Source: Streptomyces sp. MMG1533
Lineage (GTDB): Bacteria > Actinomycetota > Actinomycetes > Streptomycetales > Streptomycetaceae
Direction: 5' to 3'
Assembly: GCF_001279775.1 (NCBI RefSeq)
Contig: NZ_LGDG01000226.1
Location: forward strand, 14,810-78,809
DNA length: 64,000 nt
In this document: positions 50,725-60,707 of the stretch, in pieces
Position numbering within the stretch: position 1 is the stretch's first letter
Layout of the letters: each line of letters begins with the position of its first letter
Position numbers and translations under genes: made by a program
Notes under the pieces: generated by a model
What the model was told of the DNA's origin: nothing
The model's database searches: none
The model's input: only the letters and a program-made list of their open reading frames with translations

Positions 50725-53247
50725 GTGATCCGTTACGACGCTCTGGACGACCTTCCCGTACGCGGTGCCCTGCCCGGTCTGAACGAGGCCCTGGACGACC
50801 ACGGCACCGCCGTGCTCGTGGCGCCGCCCGGCACCGGCAAGACGACCCTGGTGCCGCTTGCCCTGGCCGGGCTGCTGGGCGAGGGGCCGGCGCGACGGGT
50901 GGTCGTGGCCGAGCCGCGGCGGATCGCCGCGCGGGCGGCGGCCCGGCGGATGGCGTGGCTGCTGGGCGAGAAGGTCGGCGAGAGCGTCGGCTTCACCGTG
51001 CGCGGGGAGCGGGTGGTCGGGCGCCGCGCGCGCGTGGAGGTCGTCACGACCGGTGTGCTGTTGCAGCGGTTGCAGCGGGACCAGGAGCTGGCCGGGGTCG
51101 ACGTGGTGGTGCTCGACGAGTGCCATGAGCGGCATCTGGACGCCGACACGGTGGCGGCGTTCCTGTGGGACGTGCGCGAGACGCTGCGGCCGGAGTTGCG
51201 GCTGCTGGCCGCGTCCGCGACGACCGACGCCGAGGGGTGGGCCCGGCTGCTGGGCGGGGCGCCGGTCGTCGAGGCGGCGGGGGTCTCGTACCCGGTGGAG
51301 GTGGTGTGGACGCCGCCGGTGCGTCCCGTGCGTCCGCCGCACGGCATGCGCGTCGATCCCGCGCTGCTGACGCACGTGGCGTCGGTGGTGCGGCGGGCGC
51401 TTTCCGAGCGGGCGGGGGACGTGCTGTGTTTCCTGCCGGGCGTGGGCGAGATCGCGCGGGTCGCCGGTCAGCTGGGCGATCTCGGTGGTGTGGACGTGCT
51501 CCAGGTGCACGGGCGGGCGGCGGCGGCCGTCCAGGACGCGGTGCTGGCTCCCGCGGGGCGGCGGCGGGTGGTGCTGGCGACCGCCGTGGCCGAGTCGTCG
51601 CTGACGGTTCCCGGGGTGCGGGCGGTCGTCGACTCCGGGCTCTCGCGGGAGCCACGGGTGGACCACGCGCGCGGGCTGAGCGCGCTGACGACGGTGCGTG
51701 CCTCGCAGGCGGCGGGGCGGCAGCGGGCGGGGCGGGCCGGGCGTGAGGCTCCGGGTGCGGTGTACCGGTGCTGGGCGGAGGCCGAGGACGCTCGTCTGCC
51801 GCGTTTCCCGTCTCCCGAGATCAAAGTGGCCGACCTGACGGCGTTCGCCCTGCAGACGGCCTGCTGGGGCGATCCCGAGGCCTCCGGGCTTGCGCTGCTG
51901 GATCCGCCGCCGGGCGGGGCGATGGCGGCGGCGCGGTCGGTGTTGACGGCCGTGGGGGCGGTCGACTCCGCCGGGCGGGCCACGGAGCGGGGGCTGCGGC
52001 TGGCCCGGCTGGGGTTGCATCCCCGGTTGGGTCGGGCGCTGCTGGACTCGGCCGCGGTGGTGGGGGTGGAGCGGGCCGCCGAGGTGGTCGCGTTGTTGAG
52101 TGAGGAGGCGCCCCGGGAGTACGGGGACGACCTGGCGGCCGCGTTGCGGGCTGCGCGTCGTGGCGGTGACGCCTATGCCGGGCGGTGGCGTGCGGAGGTT
52201 CGGCGGCTGCGGGCCGTCGCCACGGAGATCTCCCAGCCGCCCACCCGTGCCGAGGGCGCGTCGGCAAGCGCCGGGGAGGACGGTCTCGCCGGGCTCGTCG
52301 CCGCTCTCGCGTTCCCCGAGCGGGTCGCCAAGGCCGACGGCGGTTCCTATCTCATGGTCTCCGGAACCCGTGCCGAGGTCGGCGAGGGCACCGGCCTTCG
52401 GGGTGCCCCCTGGATCGCCGTCGCGGTGGCCGATCGTCCCGTCGGCAAGGGGCACGCGCGCGTGCGGCTCGCCGCGGTCGTGGACGAGGGCGTCGCCCGG
52501 CTGGCGGCGCGGACGCTGGCACGGACGCGGGACGAGGTCCACTGGGCCGACGGGGATGTCGTCGCGCGGCGGGTCGAGCGACTGGGCGCCGTCGAACTGG
52601 CGGTGCGCCCGTTCAGGAACGCCGACGCCGCCCTCGTACGGGGAGCGCTCCTTGAGGGGCTGCGGCAAGAAGGGCTCGGGCTGCTGCGGTGGTCGCCCGA
52701 GGCCGTCGTACTGCGGCAGCGGCTGGAGTTTCTGCGACTCCACCTCGGGGAGCCGTGGCCCGATGTCTCGGACGACGCTCTGCACGCGCGCGTGGACGAG
52801 TGGCTGGAGCCCGAGCTCGGGCGGGCGCGGCGGCGGGCCGACCTCGGGCGGATCGATGCCGGGGCGGGGCTGACCCGGCTGCTGCCGTGGGCCTCGGGTG
52901 ACGCCGGGCGGCTCGACGAGCTGGCGCCCGAGCGGATCGCCGTACCCAGCGGGTCCAGGATCAGGGTCGATTACGGCAATCCCGAACAGCCCGTCCTCGC
53001 CGTGAAGTTGCAGGAGATGTTCGGGTTGCAGGAGTCGCCCTCCGTGGCCGGGGTTCCCCTCCTCGTCCATCTCCTCTCCCCCGCCGGCCGGCCCGCCGCC
53101 GTCACCGCCGACCTCGCCTCCTTCTGGAAGGACGGCTACAAGGGCGTACGGGCGGAGCTGCGCGGCCGGTATCCGAAGCATCCGTGGCCCGAGGACCCGG
53201 CCGGCGCGGAGCCGACGCGGTACACCAACGCACGGCTCAGGCGGTGA
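50725..53247 (+). CDS. hrpB: ATP-dependent helicase HrpB
   Basis: 840 aa from the GTG at 50725. DEAH-box RNA helicase motifs: APPGTGKTT at about 33-41, PRRIAARAAA, DECHE at about 131-135, SATTD, ATAVAESSLTVPGV and QRAGRAGR. The C-terminal half has the HrpB-specific region with SLAVKLQEMFGL-like (VLAVKLQEMFGLQESP) and SFWKDGYKGVRAELRGRYPKHPWPEDP. Probably RNA metabolism; the exact role is not known in actinobacteria. Ends tail to tail with the DUF3068 gene, 11 bp overlap. Confidence 0.96.
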   Translation: MIRYDALDDLPVRGALPGLNEALDDHGTAVLVAPPGTGKTTLVPLALAGLLGEGPARRVVVAEPRRIAARAAARRMAWLLGEKVGESVGFTVRGERVVGRRARVEVVTTGVLLQRLQRDQELAGVDVVVLDECHERHLDADTVAAFLWDVRETLRPELRLLAASATTDAEGWARLLGGAPVVEAAGVSYPVEVVWTPPVRPVRPPHGMRVDPALLTHVASVVRRALSERAGDVLCFLPGVGEIARVAGQLGDLGGVDVLQVHGRAAAAVQDAVLAPAGRRRVVLATAVAESSLTVPGVRAVVDSGLSREPRVDHARGLSALTTVRASQAAGRQRAGRAGREAPGAVYRCWAEAEDARLPRFPSPEIKVADLTAFALQTACWGDPEASGLALLDPPPGGAMAAARSVLTAVGAVDSAGRATERGLRLARLGLHPRLGRALLDSAAVVGVERAAEVVALLSEEAPREYGDDLAAALRAARRGGDAYAGRWRAEVRRLRAVATEISQPPTRAEGASASAGEDGLAGLVAALAFPERVAKADGGSYLMVSGTRAEVGEGTGLRGAPWIAVAVADRPVGKGHARVRLAAVVDEGVARLAARTLARTRDEVHWADGDVVARRVERLGAVELAVRPFRNADAALVRGALLEGLRQEGLGLLRWSPEAVVLRQRLEFLRLHLGEPWPDVSDDALHARVDEWLEPELGRARRRADLGRIDAGAGLTRLLPWASGDAGRLDELAPERIAVPSGSRIRVDYGNPEQPVLAVKLQEMFGLQESPSVAGVPLLVHLLSPAGRPAAVTADLASFWKDGYKGVRAELRGRYPKHPWPEDPAGAEPTRYTNARLRR

Positions 53248-54229
53248 CCGGTTCCGGTTCTGTGGCGTCCGTCGGAGTCGGGTCGGCCGGGCGGCGGCTG
53301 CGGGCCTCCAGATACCACGACAGTGACAGGAGCAGGGCGCCCAGGAGCAGGAAGCCCCAGGGCAGGTACGAGGTCATCAGCAGGACCAGCGTGCGGTTGG
53401 ACTTGACCAGGTCGACGGTGTGCTCGATGTAGTCCTCGCGCATTTTCACGTGGCCGGCGAACGCCGTCACCTTCTCGCGGCCGCCGAGCAGGGTGCCGCC
53501 GCGCAGTTCCTCCTTGTGGATCTCCTCGCCGTAGACCGGGGCGCCGGTCAGCGGCTCGACCCAGAACTTGCGGACCGTGGTGTACCAGCGGGTGGTGCCG
53601 GTCTCGGCGACCGACTCGGGCGTGATGCCCGCGACGGGCATGGCCTTGGGGAAGGGCACCTTGGTCCAGGGGATGGTCTGCTCGAAGTAGTAGACCTCGA
53701 CGCCCCGGAAGTCCTGGGTGCCCTTGTAGTGGATGGGGGCCGTGATGCGCGCCTGGGCGTCGAAGTACTCGTAGTCCCGCTTCTCCGTCAGGAACGGCCA
53801 CTTGAACTCCAGGCCCTCCCGTTTCACCGGGTCGCCGTCGACCATCTCGCCGGTGGCGTGGACGGGTTCCTGCGTGTGGGCGTCGAAGATGTAGCGCTCG
53901 GGGATCTTGGAGACCATCTTGCCGTCGGGGCCCTGGACGTAGGACAGGCCGTCCCAGACCACGACGTCCCTGCCCGCCGTCTTCTCGATCTTCTCGGAGG
54001 CCTCCACGTTGCCCTTGAGGGTCTGGACGATGGTGACCTTGGGGACCTGCTTCGCCTTCATCGTGCCGTAGTCGAGGAGGGTGGCGTCCTTGGCCTCCAG
54101 AACCATGTCCTGGTACTGGTCGGCCGGGACCTTGGCCAGGCGCGGGAAGGCGTACCAGCGCAGCAGCGGTGACAGTGCCGCGAAGAACACGGCGAGGGCG
54201 AGCAGGACGAGACTGGTCTTTCGGCGCAT
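53237..54229 (-). CDS. DUF3068 membrane-anchored protein
   Basis: 330 aa. The N-terminal membrane helix is VLLALAVFFAALSPLLRWY and the C-terminal one YLPWGFLLLGALLLSLSWYL. The region between (about 265 residues) lies outside the membrane, is beta-rich and carries the family pattern FDAHTQEP, GLEFKWPF, YFDAQ and PVYGEEIHKEE. In the wider family corynebacterial relatives are linked to pore-forming proteins. Function in Streptomyces unknown. 21 bp upstream lies the SPW_0924 gene end, same strand... the two could be read in the order SPW_0924, DUF3068. Confidence 0.93.
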   Translation of the reverse strand: MRRKTSLVLLALAVFFAALSPLLRWYAFPRLAKVPADQYQDMVLEAKDATLLDYGTMKAKQVPKVTIVQTLKGNVEASEKIEKTAGRDVVVWDGLSYVQGPDGKMVSKIPERYIFDAHTQEPVHATGEMVDGDPVKREGLEFKWPFLTEKRDYEYFDAQARITAPIHYKGTQDFRGVEVYYFEQTIPWTKVPFPKAMPVAGITPESVAETGTTRWYTTVRKFWVEPLTGAPVYGEEIHKEELRGGTLLGGREKVTAFAGHVKMREDYIEHTVDLVKSNRTLVLLMTSYLPWGFLLLGALLLSLSWYLEARSRRPADPTPTDATEPEPVTA

Positions 54230-54250
54230 CTCGGGCTCCCTCGCGAGTCG

Positions 54251-54385
54251 TTACGGGTGTGCGGGCACCGTCGTCAACAGCGGTTTCGGGGACGTGTTGC
54301 CTGTCGGTGCACCCATGGCGGTGATGGTGAGGACCAGGGCGAGCGCGACGGCGAGACCGGTCGCGGCGGCGATCAGGGCGCGCAT
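54251..54385 (-). CDS. SPW_0924-family small membrane protein
   Basis: 44 aa from the ATG at 54385 behind GGAGG. One hydrophobic helix at the start (MRALIAAATGLAVALALVL) and the conserved end SPKPLLTTVPAHP, which marks this small Streptomyces family. Likely membrane-anchored; function unknown. It ends 21 bp before the DUF3068 start. Confidence 0.88.
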   Translation of the reverse strand: MRALIAAATGLAVALALVLTITAMGAPTGNTSPKPLLTTVPAHP

Positions 54386-54473
54386 GCCTGCCTCCGGGCG
54401 CTGGAACTGATACATCGTCAGGTTCCGGCACGGTAGCAACGGCGGGGTGAGATGAGAACACGTTGCGCACACA

Positions 54474-54507
54474 ACGACGGCGCCCCTGCGAAGAGGAGCG
54501 CCGCCGT
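54474..54507. terminator. Hairpin terminator downstream of the transglycosylase gene
   Basis: Arms ACGACGGCGCCCCT and AGGAGCGCCGCCGT (14 bp, two mismatches) with loop GCGAAG, 15 bp past the stop of the transglycosylase gene. Confidence 0.75.
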
Positions 54508-54521
54508 GGTCGTACTAAGGA

Positions 54522-56261
54522 CTACGCGCTGGGACTGGCCGAGGTGCTGTCCGACGGGGTCGGGCTCGGCGACGACGTCTCCGCCGCCGCGACGGTCAGC
54601 GGCACGTTGATCGCCGCGCCACCCGTCGTGGTGATGCGGAGCATGTACGTGCCGGCGGTGTCGTCGGCGTACAGCTTCGGCAGCTTCAGCAGGCCGTTCG
54701 CGTCCGTCTCCAGGCCCGTGAGGGTGCGTACGGTCTTTCCGTCCGCGTCCTTGAAGTAGGGGCCCTTGTCGTTCTCGGTCGGGTCGAGCGCCGACTTGAT
54801 CAGGGTGGCGGTGGCCGCCACCTTGTCCGCGACCTTTCCGTCGTACGTCGCCTTCACCTCGACCTGCTCGGCGAACTCGCCGCCCGGCACGCAGGTCAGC
54901 GCGGTGTCGCTGGTGCGGGTGAGGGTGTCGGCGGCGCGCTGGGCGACGGTGGCCGTGTAGTCGAGGCCGGTGATCGAGCGGCCCACGACGGTCACCCGGA
55001 CGGTGAAGGTGCCCGTCTTCTCGCCCGACTGCAGCGTGGGCGCGACGGCCACTCCGGTGCTGTTGGTGACGACCGTGGCGACGCTCTCACCGCCGGTGAA
55101 GGTGGTGTCGGTGTCGCCGACGATCGTGAACCGTATGCGGACCTTGGCGACGGCCGCGCCGGCCTTGGTCTCGGCCCGGGTGCTCACCTTCTCCGTGAAC
55201 GCGTCGCCGGCCTGCGCGGTGAGCTTGGCGGTGCCGGCGTCCTCCAGGTGGTCCACCGTGTCGGTGGGGGTGGCGGGCGTCGACGGCGACGTGCTCGGCG
55301 GGGTCGTGACGGGCGGCGTCGTGACGGGCGGCTTCGGGCTCGGGGAGGAGGTCCCGGGCTTCTGCGGCTTGGTGCCGGCCGTGCCCGGGGTCGACGGCGA
55401 CGGCGTGGGGCTGGCCGTGTCGTTGTCGTCGCTGCGGTTGCCGGGCAGGGTGCCGGTGCCGTCCGGGATCTCGTGGGTGCCCTTGCGGTAGTACTCCAGC
55501 CACGTCAGGACCGTGTTCAGGTAGTCCTGCGAGTTGTTGTAGCTGAGGATCGCGCTGTTGAGGTCGGCCTGGGCGGACAGGTCCCAGCCGAAGCGGCACA
55601 GGTAGTGACCGGCCGCGAGCGCGGCGTCGTAGACGTTGTTGGGGTCCTTCTTGCCGTCGCCGTTGCCGTCGCGGCCCGCCCACTCCCAGGTCGAGGGGAT
55701 GAACTGCATGGGGCCGACGGCCTGGTCGTACGTGCTGTTGCCGTCGTACGCGCCGTTGTCGGTGTCCTTGATGAGCGCGAAGCCGTTGCCGTCGAGCTGC
55801 GGGCCGAGGATCGGGGAGGTCGTGGTGCCGTCCGCGCCGACGCGGCCGCCGCGGGCCTGGCCCGACTCGACCTTGCCGATGGCGGCGAGGAGTTCCCACG
55901 GCAGGTTGCAGCCGGGCTTGGCCGACTGCAGTGCGGACGCGGCCTTCTTGTAGGCGTCCAGGACCGTCGCGGGGATGCCCGACTCGGTCGGGCCCTGGGA
56001 GGCGGGCGTGCCGATGGTCGGCGAGGGGATCGGGCTGTTCAGCGGCGGCAGGTCCGTGTAGTACGGCGAGTTGCCGGTCGCGCCGCCTTCGTCGACGCTC
56101 CCGCCGGGCGCGGTCTCGGCGCCGGTGGTGGCCGGTCTGCCGCCCTGGTCGTCGGCCGTCGCCCCCGGCCCCTGCGAGGCGGACAGAGCCGCGACCGCGA
56201 GCGCGGCCACGGCGGTGGTTGCCGCACCCTTGCGCAGCCTCCTACCGAATTGCGCCGCCAT
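54522..56261 (-). CDS. Secreted lytic murein transglycosylase (SLT-like)
   Basis: 579 aa from the ATG at 56261 behind GGGAGG. Signal peptide RRLRKGAATTAVAALAVAAL with cleavage near Ala36. Lysozyme-like catalytic region at about 115-265: LPWELLAAIGKVESG (catalytic Glu in KVESG), GPMQFIPSTWEWAG, NVYDAALAAGHYLC and ILSYNNSQDYL. Then a Pro/Thr/Ser linker and two Ig-like beta domains ending in a Ser/Pro tail. It cleaves cell-wall glycan strands; the Ig-like part may bind wall or protein partners. Confidence 0.93.
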   Translation of the reverse strand: MAAQFGRRLRKGAATTAVAALAVAALSASQGPGATADDQGGRPATTGAETAPGGSVDEGGATGNSPYYTDLPPLNSPIPSPTIGTPASQGPTESGIPATVLDAYKKAASALQSAKPGCNLPWELLAAIGKVESGQARGGRVGADGTTTSPILGPQLDGNGFALIKDTDNGAYDGNSTYDQAVGPMQFIPSTWEWAGRDGNGDGKKDPNNVYDAALAAGHYLCRFGWDLSAQADLNSAILSYNNSQDYLNTVLTWLEYYRKGTHEIPDGTGTLPGNRSDDNDTASPTPSPSTPGTAGTKPQKPGTSSPSPKPPVTTPPVTTPPSTSPSTPATPTDTVDHLEDAGTAKLTAQAGDAFTEKVSTRAETKAGAAVAKVRIRFTIVGDTDTTFTGGESVATVVTNSTGVAVAPTLQSGEKTGTFTVRVTVVGRSITGLDYTATVAQRAADTLTRTSDTALTCVPGGEFAEQVEVKATYDGKVADKVAATATLIKSALDPTENDKGPYFKDADGKTVRTLTGLETDANGLLKLPKLYADDTAGTYMLRITTTGGAAINVPLTVAAAETSSPSPTPSDSTSASPSA

Positions 56262-56560
56262 AAACCGAACCCCTCCCGTGGACGCCCGAGCGCCCGTCTC
56301 TGTCTGTCGTCGACGTCTGTGCTCGGCTGCGCTCGACCTGCGTCTGTGCTCGACCTGTTGTGACGATCGACCCGCCATGAGGGTTGCCCCCTGCGACGAG
56401 GTTCATGTCCTGTTCGCCTGTTCGACCACGCTCCCCGGCACGGTGACCCAGGCGACCCTACGACAACTTCCTTTCCTCGGGCACCCGTTCGTGCCCGATT
56501 TTCACCGGTTGGCCATGTGGGATCGTGGCGTGGTCGGTCGCTGACATTCAAGGAGCCTCG

Positions 56561-57412
56561 TTGCCGTTCACCCTCAGCCATGCGGCAGCCGTACTGCCCG
56601 CCGTGCGCACCGACGGAACCGGCCGGGGCCGACTGGTGCCGGCCGCGCTCGTGGCGGGTTCCTTCTCGCCCGACATGACCTACTACACGGCGAGTGTCCT
56701 GTCCGGTGCGATGGAGTTCGGCGAGTTCACGCACTCTTTCCCGGGCGTCTTCACGCTCGACGTGCTGGTCGCCTGGGCGCTGGTCGGGCTGTGGCTGCTG
56801 GTGCGCGAGCCGCTGGTGGCGCTGCTGCCGCCGACCCGGCAGGGGCGGGTGGCGGCGCTCTCGCGCTGCGGGGCGCCACGCGCGCGCGTACGGCCCTCCT
56901 CGGTGGCGTGGTGGTACGTGTCCGCCGCGCTCGGTGCGCTGACCCACGTCGTGTGGGACGCGTTCACACATCTCGACCGGTGGGGTATGCGGATGTTTCC
57001 CGTCCTGGGCGACAAGGTGGCGGGCTCCCCTTTGTACTGGTATCTGCAGTACGGCGGTTCGGCGGTGGCCGCTGTCGTGATCGCCGTGTTCGTCGCCTAC
57101 GCGCTCCGTCGAACGCCCGCGACCGAGCCGGTGGGGGTTCCGGCACTGTCGGTACGCGACCGGTGGTGGGCCGGCGTCGTGATCGGCGGCTGCGCGATGG
57201 CCGGGGCGGTGCAGCGGGCGACGCGGTGGTGGGACTACTGGGGGTCCACCGCGAAGCCCTGGGAGCTGATTCCGACTCTGTGCTTCGGGGCAGGCGCGGG
57301 CCTGGTCCTCGGGGTCGTGCTGTACGCCACGGGGGTCAGGGTGTGGCGTCCGGCCCCCGTCCCCGGCGGTTCGGGCGTGGGCGAGGCTGAGCGTCGATCG
57401 GCCACTCACTGA
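56561..57412 (+). CDS. DUF4184-family membrane protein
   Basis: 283 aa from the TTG at 56561, chosen because AAGGAG lies 5 bp upstream and the family starts PFTLSHAAAVLP. Family motifs: GSFSPDMTYY, THSFPGVFTLDV, then THVVWDAFTHLDRWG with conserved His/Asp that could bind a metal. About five membrane helices. Function unknown; resembles metal-dependent membrane hydrolases. Ends convergent with the 57336 gene. Confidence 0.9.
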   Translation: MPFTLSHAAAVLPAVRTDGTGRGRLVPAALVAGSFSPDMTYYTASVLSGAMEFGEFTHSFPGVFTLDVLVAWALVGLWLLVREPLVALLPPTRQGRVAALSRCGAPRARVRPSSVAWWYVSAALGALTHVVWDAFTHLDRWGMRMFPVLGDKVAGSPLYWYLQYGGSAVAAVVIAVFVAYALRRTPATEPVGVPALSVRDRWWAGVVIGGCAMAGAVQRATRWWDYWGSTAKPWELIPTLCFGAGAGLVLGVVLYATGVRVWRPAPVPGGSGVGEAERRSATH

Positions 57413-57851
57413 CGACGGTGAACACCGGGAACGCCGACATCGGGCGGGACCGGGGCAGCAACGTGAGGGCCAGGGCCAGGGAGCTGCGGCCGAGATCCGC
57501 CCACAGACGCCAGACGGAAGCCTCGCGCTTTCGCTGTACGGCGCCCCGGTCGCGGCGGTCGAGTCGACGCCGGGTGCCTGCGGCGGCGTGGTGCAGGGCT
57601 GTCGCAAGGCCGGCGGGGATGCGGGAGGTGCCGGCGGCGGTGGCGCGGCGCACGGTGGTCACCAGGCCGGTGGGGACCATGGCGGCCGCCCGGCGCAAGG
57701 CCGCTGCCGGGTCGGTGGGGATGCGGGCGGTGCTTGCGGCGGCCGCGAAGGCCGGGACCGGCGGCGGGGGCGGTGCAGGCGGGGCCGCGTCGGCGTCCGC
57801 CTTTGCCTGCGCCCGCGCGTGGGCCCGGCGGTGGAGCATGCGTATACCCAT
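57336..57851 (-). CDS. Hypothetical Ala/Arg-rich protein
   Basis: About 171 aa from the ATG at 57851 (MGIRMLHRRAHARAQAKADA). Pro/Ala-rich first third, then helices rich in Arg, with the more ordered part VWRLWADLGRSSLALALTLL near the end. It resembles small proteins seen beside polA in other Streptomyces, as far as I recall. The last 77 bp overlap the end of the DUF4184 gene on the other strand. No domain recognised. Confidence 0.5.
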   Translation of the reverse strand: MGIRMLHRRAHARAQAKADADAAPPAPPPPPVPAFAAAASTARIPTDPAAALRRAAAMVPTGLVTTVRRATAAGTSRIPAGLATALHHAAAGTRRRLDRRDRGAVQRKREASVWRLWADLGRSSLALALTLLPRSRPMSAFPVFTVVSEWPIDAQPRPRPNRRGRGPDATP

Positions 57852-57980
57852 GCCCGCATCCTTACGGGCGGGAGCGTCGGGGGGCGTCTTCGCGGGGGCC
57901 ACGCGAGTGACGGGGCCCGAGGGGCGCTGGGCGCCCGTCCCGCCGGCGCGGACCCCGCGAAGAATCTCCGACTCAGGTCA

Positions 57981-60707
57981 CTAGTGCGCTGCCGATTCCC
58001 AGTCCCGGCCGACGCCCACCGAGACGTCCAGGGGGGCCCGGAGGTGGACGGCGTTGGCCATTTCGTGGCGGAGGAGTTCTTCTGTGGCCGCCCGCTCGCC
58101 GGGGGCGATCTCCAGGACGATTTCGTCGTGGACCTGGAGGAGCATGCGGGACTTGAGGTCCGCCTTCTCCAGCGCCCGGCCCACATGGAGCATGGCGATC
58201 TTGACGATGTCCGCGGCGGTGCCCTGGATGGGCGCGTTGAGGGCCATGCGCTCGGCCGCCTCGCGGCGCTGGCGGTTGTCGCTGTTGAGGTCGGGGAGGT
58301 AGCGGCGACGTCCGAAGAGAGTCGCCGTGTAGCCCGTCGCCCTCGCCTCGTCCACGGCGCGGCGCAGATAGTCCCGTACGCCGCCGAAGCGCTCGAAGTA
58401 CGCGTCCATCAGCGCGCGGGCCTCGGCCGCCTCGATGTTCAGCTGCTGGGAGAGGCCGAAGGCCGACAGGCCGTACGCCAGGCCGTACGACATCGCCTTG
58501 ATCTTGCGACGCATCTCCGCGTCCACCGCGGCGGGCTCGACGGCGAACACCTGCGCGGCGGCCGTCGTGTGCAGGTCCTCGCCGGAGGTGAACGCCTCGA
58601 TCAGGCCCTCGTCCTCGGACAGGTGGGCCATCACACGCAGTTCGATCTGGCTGTAGTCGGCCGTCATGAGCGATTCGAAACCCTCGCCGACGACGAAGCC
58701 GCGGCGGATCGCCCGCCCCTCGTCCGTGCGGACGGGGATGTTCTGCAGGTTCGGGTCCGTCGAGGAGAGCCGGCCGGTCGCCGCCACCGTCTGGTTGAAG
58801 GTGGTGTGGATACGGCCGTCCGTCGCGACGGTCTTGATGAGGCCCTCGACGGTGACGCGCAGCTTGGCCTGCTCGCGGTGCCGGAGCATGATCACCGGCA
58901 GTTCGTTGTCCGTCTGGGTCGCCAGCCATGCGAGGGCGTCGGCGTCGGTGGTGTAGCCCGTCTTGGTCTTCTTCGTCTTCGGCAGGGCGAGCTCGCCGAA
59001 GAGGACCTCCTGGAGCTGCTTGGGCGAGCCCAGGTTGAACTCGTGCCCGGCCGCCGCGTGCGCCTCCTTCACGGCCTGCTGGACGGCGCCCGCGAACATC
59101 TGCTCCATGGCCTCCAGGTGGGCCCGGTCGGCCGCGATGCCGTGCCGCTCCATCCGGGCCAGCAGGGCCGAGGTCGGCAGCTCCACGTCACGCAGCAGGT
59201 CCGCGGCGCCGACCTCCTGGAGCCGGCCGTCGAAAGCCTCACCCAGGTCGAGGACCGCGCGGGCCTGGATCATCAGGGCCTCGGCCTCGGCGCCGTCGTC
59301 CGTGCCGAAGGCCAGCTGCCCGTCGGCGGCCGCGGCGGGCGCCAGCTCCCGGTGCAGGTACTCCAGGGACAGCGCGTCCAGGTCGAAGGAACGGCGGCCC
59401 GGCTTGACCAGGTAGGCGGCGAGGGCGGTGTCCATGCGCACGCCTTCGACCGTCCAGCCGTGCTCGGCGAAGACCCGCATGACGCCCTTGGCGTTGTGGA
59501 GGATCTTCGGCCGGTCCGCGTCGGCGAGCCAGGCCGCGAACGCCGTCTCGTCGGCCTCGTCCAGCTGGGACGGGTCGAACCAGGCGGCCGCTCCGCCGGC
59601 CGCGGCGAGCGCGACCTCGGCGACCGAACCGGTGCCGAGCGCCCAGGTGCCGACCGTGGCCATGCCGAGGACCTCGGTGGCGTGCTCGGTGAGCCACGGG
59701 GCCAGCTCACCGGTGCCCAGCACGGTCCCGTCCAGCTCCACGCCGCCCTCGACGACCGGCGTCGTCTCGGCCTCCTCGGCACCCGGGTCGACGGCGAGCA
59801 GCCGCTCCCGCAGCGACGGGTTGCGGATCTCCAGGGTGTCGAGAACCATCGCGAGCGCCTTGCGGTCGTACGGCGCGCGCTCCAGGTCGACGACCGTCTT
59901 CGGCAGCTCGACGGTGCGCACCATCTCCGTCAGCCGACGGTTGAGCTTCACGGCCTCCAGGTGGTCGCGGAGGTTCTGCCCGGCCTTGCCCTTGACCTCG
60001 TCGACCCGCTCGACCAGGTCCGCGAACGACCCGAACTGGTTGATCCACTTCGCGGCCGTCTTCTCGCCGACGCCCGGGATGCCGGGCAGGTTGTCGGACG
60101 GGTCGCCGCGCAGAGCCGCGAAGTCGGGGTACTGCGCGGGCGTCAAACCGTACTTCTCGACGACCTTCTCCGGCGTGAACCGGGTGAGCTCGGAAACGCC
60201 CTTCGTGGGGTACAGCACCGTGGTGTGCTCGCTGACCAGCTGGAAGGAGTCCCGGTCACCGGTGACGATCAGCACCTCGAAGCCCTCGGCCTCGGCCTGC
60301 GTGGCGAGCGTGGCGATGACGTCGTCCGCCTCGAAGCCGTCCACCGCGAAGCGCTGCGCGTGCATCGCGTCGAGCAGCTCGCCGATCAGCTCGACCTGGC
60401 CCTTGAACTCGTCCGGCGTCTTGGAGCGGTTCGCCTTGTACTCCGTGAACTCCTCGGAGCGCCAGGTCTTGCGGGACACGTCGAAGGCCACCGCGAAGTG
60501 CGTGGGCGCCTCGTCGCGCAGGGTGTTGGCCAGCATCGACGCGAAGCCGTAGATCGCGTTCGTCGGCTGGCCCGTCGCCGTCGTGAAGTTCTCCGCGGGC
60601 AGCGCGAAGAACGCGCGGTAGGCCAGCGAGTGCCCGTCCATGAGCATCAGGCGGGGCCGGTCGCCGCCGGAGGTGTTTGCGGTCGTCTTCGATGCTGTTT
60701 CTGCCAC
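57981..60707 (-). CDS. polA: DNA polymerase I
   Basis: 908 aa from the GTG at 60707. 5'-3' exonuclease domain at residues about 20-310 (MDGHSLAYRAFFALP, GFEADDVIATLA, RGDPSDNLPGIPGVGEKTAA). A degenerate 3'-5' domain at about 320-500 lacks the expected catalytic acids, as usual in actinobacteria. Polymerase domain: motif A MTADYSQIELRVMAHLS, motif B RRKIKAMSYGLAYG, motif C LLQVHDEIVLE. It fills gaps in repair and removes Okazaki primers. Single gene, divergent from the YdeP-type oxidoreductase. Confidence 0.98.
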   Translation of the reverse strand: MAETASKTTANTSGGDRPRLMLMDGHSLAYRAFFALPAENFTTATGQPTNAIYGFASMLANTLRDEAPTHFAVAFDVSRKTWRSEEFTEYKANRSKTPDEFKGQVELIGELLDAMHAQRFAVDGFEADDVIATLATQAEAEGFEVLIVTGDRDSFQLVSEHTTVLYPTKGVSELTRFTPEKVVEKYGLTPAQYPDFAALRGDPSDNLPGIPGVGEKTAAKWINQFGSFADLVERVDEVKGKAGQNLRDHLEAVKLNRRLTEMVRTVELPKTVVDLERAPYDRKALAMVLDTLEIRNPSLRERLLAVDPGAEEAETTPVVEGGVELDGTVLGTGELAPWLTEHATEVLGMATVGTWALGTGSVAEVALAAAGGAAAWFDPSQLDEADETAFAAWLADADRPKILHNAKGVMRVFAEHGWTVEGVRMDTALAAYLVKPGRRSFDLDALSLEYLHRELAPAAAADGQLAFGTDDGAEAEALMIQARAVLDLGEAFDGRLQEVGAADLLRDVELPTSALLARMERHGIAADRAHLEAMEQMFAGAVQQAVKEAHAAAGHEFNLGSPKQLQEVLFGELALPKTKKTKTGYTTDADALAWLATQTDNELPVIMLRHREQAKLRVTVEGLIKTVATDGRIHTTFNQTVAATGRLSSTDPNLQNIPVRTDEGRAIRRGFVVGEGFESLMTADYSQIELRVMAHLSEDEGLIEAFTSGEDLHTTAAAQVFAVEPAAVDAEMRRKIKAMSYGLAYGLSAFGLSQQLNIEAAEARALMDAYFERFGGVRDYLRRAVDEARATGYTATLFGRRRYLPDLNSDNRQRREAAERMALNAPIQGTAADIVKIAMLHVGRALEKADLKSRMLLQVHDEIVLEIAPGERAATEELLRHEMANAVHLRAPLDVSVGVGRDWESAAH

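Noticed and set aside
49894..53181. Minus-strand open frame of 1095 codons
   Set aside because: Shadow of the methyltransferase and hrpB genes; low-complexity Pro/Arg/Gly product.
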